A stretch of DNA of 63,013 nucleotides from an uncultured Prevotellaceae bacterium. GTDB taxonomy: Bacteria; Bacteroidota; Bacteroidia; Bacteroidales; Bacteroidaceae. The DNA lies in assembly GCA_900317635.1 (NCBI GenBank), contig ONHN01000008.1:2583-65595 (forward strand), read 5' to 3'. The position numbers and the translations under genes are program-made. Shown here one piece after another: positions 8,435-17,057 of this stretch (positions within the stretch are counted from its first letter, which is position 1; each line of letters begins with the position of its first letter). The notes beneath the pieces were generated by a model. The model saw only the letters and a program-made list of their open reading frames with translations. It was not told the origin of the DNA and made no database searches.

Positions 8435-9838
8435 CTATTGTTTGCTTAGGATGTCGTGTGCTTTCCACATATCGGGAATGCCGTAGCCATAGACCTCGTT
8501 GGGGGCATCTGCATAGTGGCCTGCGGCGTGGATGGCATCGATGATTTGCAAGGGTGTCTTCTCACGATGCGCCTGCCAAAGGCATGTCACGGCACCGCAA
8601 AGGATGGGGCACGAAAAGGACGTGCCGTTGACGTGGGTGATGCGTCCTTTCGTGTCGTAAACGGCACAACTTTGCCCCATAGCCATAGCATCGGGTTTCA
8701 CACGTCCGTCGGCACTGAAACCGAGGGAGGAGAACGTAGTGTTGATGCTGTCGCTCTTCACGGCACCTACAGCCAAGATGTCTACAGCATCGGCGGGGAA
8801 GCCAATCTTTTTCCACGTGTCGTCGCCTTCGTTGCCAGCACTGTTGAGGAGCAACATACCACGGCTGGCGGCCAGCGATGCACTGCGGCTGTTGACGGCT
8901 GTTCGGCCATCGAGGGCAGCGTAGGGCATGTTCATTTCGGGATAGTCGAACTTATAGTAGCCCAGCGAAGCCGTCACGACGTCGCACCCCAGCGAGTCGG
9001 CTAGTTCGAGGGCGGCGCAATAGTTGTCGAGTTCAACCTGCTGTTCGCTACGTCCGTCTTCGGTTTGGAAGAGATAGACGCTGGCTTCGGGAGCCGTGCC
9101 TACCAGTTCGCCAGGCGTGTTGGCGGCGATGCACGAAAGTACTTCCATACCGTGTGCGTCTTCAGCATAGAGGTCGAGGGAGGGATTGACGAAGTTTCGC
9201 GTTCCCAAGATGCGCACCTTGCTCAAGCCTTTAATGGCATCGGCATTGTTGAAGCCGCCGTCAAGGATAGCAATGGTCATGCCTTCACCCTTGAAGCCTT
9301 GGGCGTGGAGGCGTTGCACGCCCAGCATTTCCACCTGCTTCTGAGCTGCACCATAGTGGTGTTCGGATGTCTTAGTTTTGTTGTCCACCTTCTTTTTGCG
9401 GTCGGCTACATTGTGGCGTATTAGGGTGCTGTCAGGACCAACCCATACGAGTTCGACGCTATAAACGAATTTCAGATTTTCCAATGCGCGCGCTTTCAGC
9501 GTGTCGGCTGTTTCAACCACCACGGTGTTGTTCCATTTGCTGACGCAGTGGATGCTCATGCCTTTGCTTCGCAGTTCGTTGATGTATTGCGGCGAAACGG
9601 GCAGATCGTACTCGTCGAGCTTGATGCCGTAACGTTTACGGCGTTCCAAGGCCTTTCGACTGAGGAAAGCTTCGGGCTTCTTGAGCGAGTAGCTGTTGTT
9701 TTGTTTGTCGATTAGACTGACGCGGAAGCGATAGTGCTTCTCCAGCTTTTCGTACTTGAACACGGCATCGTCGTCCGTTTGGGCAAGTGTCGCCAGCCAT
9801 GGCAGGATGGCAATCAGTAAGGAGATAAGTTTTCGCAT
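8435..9838 (-). CDS. S8 family subtilisin-like serine peptidase, exported
   Basis: A 467-residue subtilase from the ATG at 9838, chosen because it begins a signal peptide (MRKLISLLIAILPWLATLAQ); the open frame extends 44 codons upstream without signal-like character. The catalytic triad is Asp193 (AILDGG), His229 (DAHGMEV) and Ser407 (GTSFSCP), with the oxyanion Asn336 in SAGNEG. A prodomain of about 150 residues precedes the catalytic domain. The protein ends directly after the catalytic fold and has no type IX sorting domain, so it is probably periplasmic or released by another route. Bacteroidota homologues of this size are usually annotated 'S8 family serine peptidase'. It converges on the symporter gene. 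Confidence 0.9.
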   Translation of the reverse strand: MRKLISLLIAILPWLATLAQTDDDAVFKYEKLEKHYRFRVSLIDKQNNSYSLKKPEAFLSRKALERRKRYGIKLDEYDLPVSPQYINELRSKGMSIHCVSKWNNTVVVETADTLKARALENLKFVYSVELVWVGPDSTLIRHNVADRKKKVDNKTKTSEHHYGAAQKQVEMLGVQRLHAQGFKGEGMTIAILDGGFNNADAIKGLSKVRILGTRNFVNPSLDLYAEDAHGMEVLSCIAANTPGELVGTAPEASVYLFQTEDGRSEQQVELDNYCAALELADSLGCDVVTASLGYYKFDYPEMNMPYAALDGRTAVNSRSASLAASRGMLLLNSAGNEGDDTWKKIGFPADAVDILAVGAVKSDSINTTFSSLGFSADGRVKPDAMAMGQSCAVYDTKGRITHVNGTSFSCPILCGAVTCLWQAHREKTPLQIIDAIHAAGHYADAPNEVYGYGIPDMWKAHDILSKQ

Positions 9839-9877
9839 TGTGATATTTAGGTTTTGAATTGATATGTTTATAGAACC

Positions 9878-9995
9878 ACGAAGGATACGAATGTTTGTGG
9901 CGTATTGCCAGTGCGTATACGAAAAAAAGGACACGAAGAGTTTAGCGCGTTGTGAGCCTATGGTTGTCACTTGTCACTTGCTACATGTCAACTTC
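9878..9995. repeat. Composite intergenic repeat: CCACGAA-type stretch followed by family A heptamers
   Basis: The stretch from ACCACGAAGGATACGAATG to GGACACGAAGAG (about 9875-9940) resembles 13810-13852 (ACCACGAATGGAGCGAATG ... ACACGAAGAC). Family A units TTGTCAC follow at 9964-9990, immediately beside the stop of the metallophosphoesterase gene (9998-10000). Confidence 0.5.
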
Positions 9996-9997
9996 GT

Positions 9998-11083
9998 TCA
10001 ATGTATCGTTGCAACGACATATTCGGACTGCGTGCCGATGCGGAACTTGCCGCCCCAGATGCCGATGCCGGAGCTGACGTAGTAGCGCGTGCGGCCGCGT
10101 TGGTGGCTGCCCCACGAGCATTCGTACATAGCATCTGTCAGCCATGAGATGGGCCATACCTGTCCGCGGTGCGTGTGGCCGCTGAGCTGGAAGTCGATGG
10201 CAGCACCTTCGGCGCATTCGAGGTTGTAGGGCTGATGGTCGAGGAGGATGGTGAAGGTTGTGTCTGAAGCAATGCCTTTGGCCAACTCCTGAACGCTCTT
10301 GCGGCGCAAGTTGGTTCGGTCGTCGCGCCCTATGACAGCGAAGTGGTTGTCGATGTTGACCGCCTCGTCGCACAAGACGCGGATTCCTGCCTCTTGGCAG
10401 AAGGCCTTAGCGCGCGGCGTTTGGCTGTAGTACTCGTGGTTGCCGAGACAGGCATAGACGGGTGCTTGCAAGCGTTGGAACTCTTGGGCCATACCCTCTT
10501 CAAGCAGTGGTCGCACGCTGATGTCGATGATGTCGCCCGCAATGAGGACGAGGTCGGGACGCTCGGCATTGAAGAGGTCTATCCAGCGCGCCAATTCCTT
10601 TCGAGGATTGTGGTAGCCCAAGTGCAAGTCGCTAACCATAATTACCTTGTAGGGACGTGCTATGGGCTTTTCGGTGGGAATGTCTAAGGCAACGCGCACC
10701 TTATTCTTATAATGTATGTTGCCATAAAGAAAAATGCAGCACAACAGGACGGCGATGGTCGTTGCAACTACGCCGTTTTCGTAGAGCCACGCCTTAGGCA
10801 CGAGGTGTGCCAACCGCCCGATGTCGAGCACGAAGAAGATGAGAATGAGGTAGAGGAAGACGAAGAGACTGCTTGTTCCTACTTCATAGAGCGCTCGAGC
10901 CAAGGGCAGCGGCATGCGGTCGAAGCCCTGACCAAAGTTCATGAAGAGAAGAAGGAAGGAACAGATACCAAGTCCTACCACAAGCCCTTTCCACACAGCA
11001 GAAAAGGGTAGTATTGTCCATACGTGCCATGCCACGTAGCATAGTCCCAACAAAGGCACAGCCAGTATTAATAGAAACTTCAT
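9998..11083 (-). CDS. Membrane-anchored calcineurin-like metallophosphoesterase
   Basis: A 361-residue protein with four hydrophobic segments (about residues 1-25, 32-50, 65-90, 103-122) followed by a metallophosphoesterase domain. The metal-binding motifs are in order: DLHLG (about 153-157), GDIID (182-186), GNHEYY (216-221) and SGHTHRGQ (299-306). The architecture matches YkuE-like and UDP-2,3-diacylglucosamine hydrolase-related phosphoesterases. The active site probably faces the cytoplasm or periplasm just off the membrane. Substrate is not determined; lipid-linked phosphodiesters are possible. The ATG at 11083 is preceded by a near-consensus promoter, and the gene diverges from feoAB. 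Confidence 0.88.
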   Translation of the reverse strand: MKFLLILAVPLLGLCYVAWHVWTILPFSAVWKGLVVGLGICSFLLLFMNFGQGFDRMPLPLARALYEVGTSSLFVFLYLILIFFVLDIGRLAHLVPKAWLYENGVVATTIAVLLCCIFLYGNIHYKNKVRVALDIPTEKPIARPYKVIMVSDLHLGYHNPRKELARWIDLFNAERPDLVLIAGDIIDISVRPLLEEGMAQEFQRLQAPVYACLGNHEYYSQTPRAKAFCQEAGIRVLCDEAVNIDNHFAVIGRDDRTNLRRKSVQELAKGIASDTTFTILLDHQPYNLECAEGAAIDFQLSGHTHRGQVWPISWLTDAMYECSWGSHQRGRTRYYVSSGIGIWGGKFRIGTQSEYVVATIH

Positions 11084-11111
11084 TATTGAAAATAAACGTT
11101 TTTACGAATCG

Positions 11112-11143
11112 CAAAATTACGCACATCCTGCCGTAAAAGCAAG
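11112..11143 (-). promoter_or_regulatory. Probable promoter of the metallophosphoesterase gene
   Basis: On the minus strand, CTTG (11143-11140), a 20-bp spacer and TAATTTTG (11119-11112) fit the Bacteroidota promoter with one mismatch in the -33 element. Confidence 0.55.
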
Positions 11144-11184
11144 CGAGGTTTTAAGTTTTTACTTCCTTCCTATCTACTCAGCAA

Positions 11185-11265
11185 GGGGGGGGTAGGGAAA
11201 GAGATGTTGCGTTGGCAACGCAACAGACAGAACGATGCGGCGGAGCAATGTTTCATGTTTCATGT
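11185..11265. repeat. Intergenic cluster upstream of feoAB: G8 tract, short palindrome, family C heptamers
   Basis: Contains a run of eight G (11185-11192), an odd palindrome GTTGCGTTG-g-CAACGCAAC (11205-11223), and heptamers ATGTTTC-ATGTTTC (11248-11261). It occupies the leader between the divergent phosphoesterase and feoAB genes. No clear consensus promoter for feoAB was found here, and no Fur box was confidently recognised. Confidence 0.6.
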
Positions 11266-11344
11266 CTTCATAAATCCCCTATTTATGGTATTGTCCGTTT
11301 CGAAGAAAAGTGCGAACTTTGCGGCTCAAAAAGTTGAAGTCAGC

Positions 11345-13768
11345 ATGAAGCTAAGCGAACTGAAAGCAGGCGAACGCGGCGTGATTGTGCGCGTGTCGGG
11401 CCACGGCGGTTTCCGCAAACGTATTGTGGAGATGGGTTTCGTGCGTGGTAAGACGGTGCGCGCCATTATGTCGGCCCCCTTAGCCGACCCTGTGGAATAT
11501 GAAGTGATGGACTACAAAGTGAGCCTTCGGCGCGCCGAGGCTGCGCTGGTAGAAGTGGTGAGTGAGGAAGAAGTGCGTCGCGCTGAACATGACACCTGTG
11601 TTGAGGACTTAAGTCCTATCCCCTATACCGAAGAAGAAATTGGGCAAGAGCGTCAGCGCTTGCAGCAGCGTATGGAGCAGCTGGCCGAAGAGCGCCACCG
11701 CTCTATCACTGTGGCCCTTGTGGGCAATCCCAACTGCGGCAAGACAAGCATATTCAACCTGGCCAGCGGTGCCCACGAACATACGGGCAACTACAGCGGT
11801 GTGACCGTTGATGCCAAAGAGGGTCACCTGACCTATCAGACCGAAGGAAAGACTTACAGCATCAAGCTTGTTGACCTCCCCGGTGCCTATTCCTTATCGG
11901 CCTATAGCCCTGAAGAAACCTACGTGCGCCGACAGCTCATTGACCATACGCCCGACGTTGTTGTCAACGTGATCGACTCCTCCAACTTAGAGCGTAACTT
12001 GTATCTCACCACGCAACTCATCGACATGAACCTGCGCATGGTGGGCGCGCTGAATATGTACGACGAGCTGCAGGCACGGGGCGACCAACTCGACCACCAT
12101 GCGCTCGGTACGCTGCTCGGCATGCCCCTCGTTCCCTGCGTAGGCCGTACGGGCGTGGGCGTGAAGGACCTGCTCGAGATGGTGGTGCGCGTCTATGAAA
12201 ATGCGGGAACCGACGAAACCCTTGCGCGCCACATCCACGTCAACCACGGGCGTGTGCTTGAAGAGAGCATCGACCGCGTGAAGGCAGCCTTCCAAAAGAA
12301 CCCCGACATACGCTATAAATACTCCACGCGCTACCTCACTTTGCGCTTTCTTGAAAACGACAAGGCGACGGAACTCATCGTTGACGAATTGCCCAACCAC
12401 GACGAGCTGGCCAGCCTGCGCTATGCAGAGACCCGTCGCCTACGCGAAGAGCTGGGCGAAACGCCCGAGTCGGCCCTGACCGAGGCGAAGTACGCCTTCA
12501 TTGCAGGTGCCCTGCGCGAAACCTTTGTTCCCGCCAACCGCAGCACTGCGCCTACGCTGACCGACCGCCTCGACAGCATAGCGTGCCATCGGCTACTGGG
12601 TTTCCCCATCTTCTTCCTCGTGCTGGCAGCTATGTTCTACCTGACGTTCACGCTGGGGCAGTATCCGATGGACTGGATAGACGCAGGCATCGGTGCCCTG
12701 ACGGACACGCTGCGTGCGGGCATGTCGCCGGGCCTTTTGCGCGAGCTTGTTTGCGATGGAGCCATTGCAGGCGTGGGTGCCGTCATTGTTTTCTTGCCCA
12801 ACATCCTCATCCTCTATTTTCTCATTTCGCTGCTTGAAGATAGCGGCTATATGGCGCGCGCCGCCTTCATCATGGACCGCCTGATGCACCGCATGGGACT
12901 GCACGGCAAGTCGTTCATACCAATGATTATGGGATTTGGTTGCAACGTACCCGCCGTCATGGCAACGCGCACCATTGAAAACCCCAAGAGCCGTCTGCTG
13001 ACGATGCTCGTTGTGCCGTTGATGTCCTGTTCGGCGCGTATCCCTATTTATGTTTTGCTGATAGGTGCTTTCTTTCCGCGTCACGCCGCCCTCGTCATGT
13101 TGGGCCTTTATGCCTTGGGCATGCTGATGGCCGTGCTGATGGCGCGGCTGTTCAGCCGTCTGTTTATGAAGGAAGTTGATTTGCCATTCGTTATGGAACT
13201 CCCGCCTTATCGCATCCCCACGCTAAAGAGCGTCTTTCGCCATACATGGGAGAAAGGGCGTCAGTGTCTTCGCAAGATGGGCACCATCATTCTTGCCGCC
13301 AGCATCATCGTGTGGTTCCTCAGCACGTTCCCGCGCTCTACAGAGGCTTCCGACCTTGCGTCCGCACCCGCGCCAAAGAGCTACCTTCAACAGATAGGCG
13401 AAGCCGCTGCACCCGTTTTCTCCCCCTTGGGTTTCGACTGGCGCATGAACGTAGGTATTCTGGCTGGAACCAGTGCGAAAGAACTCGTTGTCAGCACCCT
13501 CGGTGTTTTGTATGGTGATGGCGACAGGACAGGCGATGAAGATGCTGCCGCACAAGACAGCATGCTGCAAGCATCCGTGCGCGAAGCCATGACACCCGCT
13601 TCCGCCCTGTCTTACCTTATCTTTATCCTCCTATACTTTCCCTGCTTTGCCACCATTGCCGCCATCAAAGGTGAGAGTGGGCGCTGGCGCTGGGCCCTCT
13701 TCACCGCTTTCTACACCACGGCTCTGGCCTACGCCGTGAGTTTCGCGGTGTATAGCCTTTTGTGTTAA
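11345..13768 (+). CDS. feoB: FeoA-FeoB fusion ferrous iron transporter
   Basis: An 807-residue fusion. Residues 1-75 are a FeoA SH3-like domain (start MKLSELKAGERG). A charged helical linker (about 80-118) follows, then the FeoB G domain with G1 GNPNCGKTS (127-135) and G3 DLPGAYS, then the transmembrane core with Gate motifs, including 'LISLLEDSGYMARAAF' and 'GFGCNVPA' character. It imports Fe2+ across the inner membrane with GTPase control. The ATG at 11345 is chosen because it opens the FeoA domain; the frame is open upstream to 11204 but that stretch is repeat-derived (family C heptamers). FeoA-FeoB fusions are usual in Bacteroidota. It stands alone between a divergent phosphoesterase and a converging symporter gene. 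Confidence 0.95.
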   Translation: MKLSELKAGERGVIVRVSGHGGFRKRIVEMGFVRGKTVRAIMSAPLADPVEYEVMDYKVSLRRAEAALVEVVSEEEVRRAEHDTCVEDLSPIPYTEEEIGQERQRLQQRMEQLAEERHRSITVALVGNPNCGKTSIFNLASGAHEHTGNYSGVTVDAKEGHLTYQTEGKTYSIKLVDLPGAYSLSAYSPEETYVRRQLIDHTPDVVVNVIDSSNLERNLYLTTQLIDMNLRMVGALNMYDELQARGDQLDHHALGTLLGMPLVPCVGRTGVGVKDLLEMVVRVYENAGTDETLARHIHVNHGRVLEESIDRVKAAFQKNPDIRYKYSTRYLTLRFLENDKATELIVDELPNHDELASLRYAETRRLREELGETPESALTEAKYAFIAGALRETFVPANRSTAPTLTDRLDSIACHRLLGFPIFFLVLAAMFYLTFTLGQYPMDWIDAGIGALTDTLRAGMSPGLLRELVCDGAIAGVGAVIVFLPNILILYFLISLLEDSGYMARAAFIMDRLMHRMGLHGKSFIPMIMGFGCNVPAVMATRTIENPKSRLLTMLVVPLMSCSARIPIYVLLIGAFFPRHAALVMLGLYALGMLMAVLMARLFSRLFMKEVDLPFVMELPPYRIPTLKSVFRHTWEKGRQCLRKMGTIILAASIIVWFLSTFPRSTEASDLASAPAPKSYLQQIGEAAAPVFSPLGFDWRMNVGILAGTSAKELVVSTLGVLYGDGDRTGDEDAAAQDSMLQASVREAMTPASALSYLIFILLYFPCFATIAAIKGESGRWRWALFTAFYTTALAYAVSFAVYSLLC

Positions 13769-13787
13769 GTTTCGGATTCTCAGCGAA

Positions 13788-13914
13788 ACAATGTTTCACG
13801 TTTTATTGAAACCACGAATGGAGCGAATGTTCAGCGAATATACACACGAAGACATTTGCGCTCGGTGCGCGGCTGTTAATGTTTATTGTTTCTTGTTTAA
13901 TGTTTAATGTATGA
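13788..13914. repeat. Intergenic repeats after feoAB: family C heptamers and CCACGAA-type stretch
   Basis: Heptamer-like ATGTTTC-ACGTTTT occurs at 13790-13804. A CCACGAA-type stretch (13810-13852) shared with 9875-9940 follows. A second heptamer run is at 13877-13914 (TTTATTG, TTTCTTG, TTTAATG, TTTAATG). The block separates two converging genes and may act as 3' end structure. Confidence 0.6.
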
Positions 13915-13925
13915 GGGGCTGCTGT

Positions 13926-15311
13926 TTAACCGTTTAACAGTCCGCTGACGAACACTGCCGCGATAGCTATCGGCACGAAGTAGCGCAGCATCCAGACGAG
14001 CCAGCGTCGGCCAGCGTAATTCAGCGTTCCGTTGTTGGTGAGTTCCTCGCGCAAGATGCGTCTGTCCATCACCCATCCTACAAAGCTTGAAACAAGGATG
14101 CCGGAAAGCGGCAGCAATACTTGCGACGCTACCCAGTCAAAACCATCGAAGAGGTTTTTCCCACCAATCGTCAGCCAGCTGAGCGGTCCCATCGACAGCG
14201 CGCAGGCTGCTCCTACAACAAGGCAGACGCCCGAGACGATACTCGTGGCGCGGCGGCGCGAAATACCCAGTTCCTCTGAAAGCCAAGCTGTAGGCACTTC
14301 GTGGATGCTGATGACGCTTGTCAGCGTGGCTAAAACGAGCAGGGCGTAGAACATGACGCTGACAATCCAGCCCAAAGCGGGAATGCCCGCAAACACATCG
14401 CGAAACACGTCGGGCAAAGCTACGAACACCAGCGAAGCCCCACTGTCGGGCTGAATGCCAGCAGAAAAGACGGCAGGGAAGATAACAACGCCTGCAAGGA
14501 TAGCCACCAGCGTGTCGATGATACTCACGCGAAAGGCTATGCCCGCCAGGTCGGCCTTGCGGTCGAAGTAAGAAGCATAGGTGCACAGAACGCCCATCCC
14601 GATACTCATCGAATAGAAAGCCTGTCCCAAAGCCGACAGACATACCGCCGGTGACAGTCGGCTGAAGTCGGACTTGAAAAGAAAACCGAGACCCGCCGCT
14701 GCACCGTCGGTGAAGAGCGAACAAACGCTCAGCAGCAGCATAATGATGAACAGCAGGGGCATCAGGAGTTTTGAAAAACGCTCTATGCCACGTTGCACCC
14801 CTCGCGTGATGACGAAATGCGAAGCCAGAACAAAAGCCGCCATGCACACGACGGGTTTCCACGGGCTACTGATGAACGCCACGAAATGCGAACCAAAAGT
14901 TTCGCCGCCAGGCTCGCGTCCCAGCGTCTGGAACGTGCCGGCGAGCGTATCGAAGAGGTAGCCCAGCGTCCACCCCGACACAACCACGTAGTAGCACATG
15001 ATGAACCACGGTGTCAGTACGCCCAACAGCCCGATGTTGCGCCAAAATGCGTGGTTCGTCAGTTTCCTGAACGCCTCTGCCGTGTTGGTGCCGCTGTGGC
15101 GACCCACAGCAAATTCGGCCACCATCATCGGTATGCCTAAAAGGACGACGCTGAGCAGATAGACAAGGATAAACGCCCCGCCGCCCCCTTCGCCCGCCGT
15201 GGTAGGGAAGCGCCATATATTGCCTATGCCCACGGCACTTCCCGCCGTTGCCAGCAACAGTCCAATCTTTGAGCCAAAGCTGGCTCGAACCAACGATTTT
15301 TTTGCAGACAT
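13926..15311 (-). CDS. Neurotransmitter:sodium symporter (SNF family)
   Basis: A 461-residue LeuT-fold transporter. The N-terminal signature 'GSKIGLLLATAGSAVGIGNIWRFP' region (about residues 14-36) is the first transmembrane segment with the unwound sodium/substrate site, and 12 hydrophobic segments follow. Bacterial members co-transport amino acids (leucine, tryptophan, tyrosine) with sodium. The ATG at 15311 (MSAKKSLVRASFGSK) is preferred; the 12 codons upstream come from the family A heptamer array. A minus-strand -7 element TATCTTTG lies at 15523-15516, beyond the array, so the array would be in the 5' leader. Confidence 0.9.
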   Translation of the reverse strand: MSAKKSLVRASFGSKIGLLLATAGSAVGIGNIWRFPTTAGEGGGGAFILVYLLSVVLLGIPMMVAEFAVGRHSGTNTAEAFRKLTNHAFWRNIGLLGVLTPWFIMCYYVVVSGWTLGYLFDTLAGTFQTLGREPGGETFGSHFVAFISSPWKPVVCMAAFVLASHFVITRGVQRGIERFSKLLMPLLFIIMLLLSVCSLFTDGAAAGLGFLFKSDFSRLSPAVCLSALGQAFYSMSIGMGVLCTYASYFDRKADLAGIAFRVSIIDTLVAILAGVVIFPAVFSAGIQPDSGASLVFVALPDVFRDVFAGIPALGWIVSVMFYALLVLATLTSVISIHEVPTAWLSEELGISRRRATSIVSGVCLVVGAACALSMGPLSWLTIGGKNLFDGFDWVASQVLLPLSGILVSSFVGWVMDRRILREELTNNGTLNYAGRRWLVWMLRYFVPIAIAAVFVSGLLNG

Positions 15312-15325
15312 AATAATATAGGAAA

Positions 15326-15470
15326 GTTTACGAGTGACAAGTGACAAGTTACAAGTGACAAGTTACAAGTGACAAGTTACGAGTGACAAGTTACAAGTGA
15401 CAAGTTACAAGTGACGAGTTTGGCTACGTCAACGAACAAGTGCTACTGCAACTCGTCACTTGTCACTTGA
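15326..15470. repeat. Family A element, largest copy: 12 heptamers, core, inverted arm
   Basis: Twelve exact-phase 7-bp units run from 15334 to 15417, mostly alternating GTGACAA and GTTACAA. A 30-bp core (15421-15450) begins TGGCTACGTC and ends GCTACTGCA. The inverted arm ACTCGTC-ACTTGTC-ACTTGA (15451-15470) pairs with the left units. It lies between divergent genes in a 447-bp gap that otherwise holds two or three -7 promoter elements. Confidence 0.85.
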
Positions 15471-15699
15471 GTACTTCTGTGGGATGAAACGTAACGTTGA
15501 TTTTTTATGTGGCGGCAAAGATAGCAAGAATGGTGCATAATGTAATGCTTTATCTTTGTATTCTTTCCTCTTTGTAAAGATTTTCCGCAAGTATTGCTCT
15601 TTTTGTAAACTTGCCTTGCCATAATCCGCCAGTGAGATAGAAACTTTCCTAAGGAGAGAAACAATCATAATAAGCACAGCTTTTTTGCCAAAATCTCTG

Positions 15700-15707
15700 T
15701 ATCTTTG
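15700..15707 (+). promoter_or_regulatory. -7 element upstream of the acetyltransferase gene
   Basis: TATCTTTG matches TAnnTTTG exactly, 52 bp before the ATG at 15759. A second plus-strand TATCTTTG is at 15551-15558. No TTTG at the right spacing was found for either, so the assignment is tentative. Confidence 0.45.
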
Positions 15708-15758
15708 CGGCCGCATCCATTGTTAGGATGTAGAAAACATCTTAACCGATTCAACATT

Positions 15759-16316
15759 ATGACAGAAAAAGATAAAATGCTGCGTGGCGAAGTCTATTGG
15801 GCTTCAGACCCTGAACTCTTGGCCGAACTGCGTCGCGTGAAAGACCTTTTACACGAGTACAATGCTTTGCAACCCTCCAACACCTTGGCACTGCGCGCTA
15901 TGCTGAAGCAAATTTTGGGATATATGGCCGACGATGAGGCTACGGTTTTGCAACCCTTCCGGTGCGACTACGGGCGGCAAATAAGCATAGGCCGGCGTTT
16001 TTTTGCCAACTTCAATTTGAGCATCCTTGACGAAGCGCCTGTTACGTTTGGCGACGACTGCTTCGTAGGGCCTAACGTCAGCATCTACACCGCCTGCCAC
16101 AGCACCACCCCCGCAGAGCGCAACACGCGCTGCGAGTGGGCTCGCCCCGTCAGGATTGGCCACAGCGTGTGGATAGGCGGCAGCGTCACTATCCTGCCAG
16201 GCGTGACTATTGGCGACGGCACAACAATCGGTGCAGGTTCGGTGGTCGTGAGCGATATTCCTGCCCACTGTGTGGCCGTAGGCAATCCCTGTCGAGTTGT
16301 GAAACGGCTGAAATAG
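15759..16316 (+). CDS. Hexapeptide-repeat sugar O-acetyltransferase (maltose/galactoside type)
   Basis: A 185-residue left-handed beta-helix acetyltransferase. Residues 1-60 match the maltose acetyltransferase N-terminal cap (MTEKDKMLRGEVYWASDPEL). Hexapeptide repeats follow, with the typical 'GDDCFVGPNVSIYTA' region and the C-terminal 'PVRIGHSVWIGGSVTILPGV' region. The catalytic histidine is in YTACHS (about residue 115). It transfers acetyl from acetyl-CoA to a sugar hydroxyl in the cytoplasm. The ATG at 15759 is chosen because it opens the family N-terminus; the upstream frame runs into the promoter. Sugar specificity cannot be read. It is transcribed toward ruvA, 91 bp away. Confidence 0.9.
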   Translation: MTEKDKMLRGEVYWASDPELLAELRRVKDLLHEYNALQPSNTLALRAMLKQILGYMADDEATVLQPFRCDYGRQISIGRRFFANFNLSILDEAPVTFGDDCFVGPNVSIYTACHSTTPAERNTRCEWARPVRIGHSVWIGGSVTILPGVTIGDGTTIGAGSVVVSDIPAHCVAVGNPCRVVKRLK

Positions 16317-16407
16317 GGTAGGGGGCGCAAAAATCCTTGATACGGACATACAATAAAACGGCTCGGCAAGCGTTATTATAAAGAGTACATACGCTAAAAA
16401 GCTATAT

Positions 16408-17013
16408 ATGATAGAATACGTTAGAGGCGAATTGGCCGAACTTACTCCCTCCGAGGCCGTAGTGGATGCAGGGGGAGTGGGCTATGGCATGCTTATATCA
16501 TTAGGCACCTACACCGCCTTGCAAGGTAAGCGCGAAGCTAAGTTATACGTTTTTGAGCAAGTGCGCGAAGATGCCTACCAGCTCTATGGCTTTGCCACGC
16601 GGCAGGAGCGCACGCTCTTCGAACTCCTGCTCAGCGTTAGCGGCATTGGCGGGCAAACAGCGCGCATGATGCTGTCGGCTTTTTCGCCTGCCGAACTCTG
16701 CATGCTCATTCAAAGCGAGGATGCCCGCAGCATCAAGAGTGTGAAAGGCGTAGGTCCGAAAGCGGCGCAGCGCGTCATTGTAGAGCTGAAGGATAAAGTG
16801 GCCGTGCTGCTGGGCGAGATGCCTTCTTCGGGCAACTCGGGGGCAGCGGCTAATGCCGTCGTTGACCCCGAAAAGACGAAGGAGGCTGTAGGAGCACTCC
16901 AAACTTTAGGCTTCCCGCCCGCCGCAGCCCACAAGTGCGTACAAACCATCATCAAAGATCAACCATCCTTGCCTGTTGAAGGTGTCATAAAGCTGGCACT
17001 GAAGATGCTCTGA
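16408..17013 (+). CDS. ruvA: Holliday junction branch migration protein RuvA
   Basis: A 201-residue protein of normal RuvA length. It begins with the OB-fold (MIEYVRGELAELTPSEAVVDAGGVGYGM). The tandem helix-hairpin-helix region follows (LLSVSGIGGQTARMML at about 75-90 and IKSVKGVGPKAAQRVIVELK at about 110-129), and a C-terminal domain III binds RuvB. The tetramer holds Holliday junctions for RuvB-driven branch migration. The gene precedes sprA by 44 bp on the same strand; ruvA next to sprA is a recurring arrangement in Bacteroidota, so the two may share a transcript. Confidence 0.97.
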   Translation: MIEYVRGELAELTPSEAVVDAGGVGYGMLISLGTYTALQGKREAKLYVFEQVREDAYQLYGFATRQERTLFELLLSVSGIGGQTARMMLSAFSPAELCMLIQSEDARSIKSVKGVGPKAAQRVIVELKDKVAVLLGEMPSSGNSGAAANAVVDPEKTKEAVGALQTLGFPPAAAHKCVQTIIKDQPSLPVEGVIKLALKML

Positions 17014-17057
17014 CAATATAGGGGTGTTCTATAAATTAGGCTTAAACGTTAATTTCC

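Noticed and set aside
15334-15470. Regular repeat array that might be taken for CRISPR
   Set aside because: Units are 7 bp and contiguous with no spacers, and no cas genes are present.
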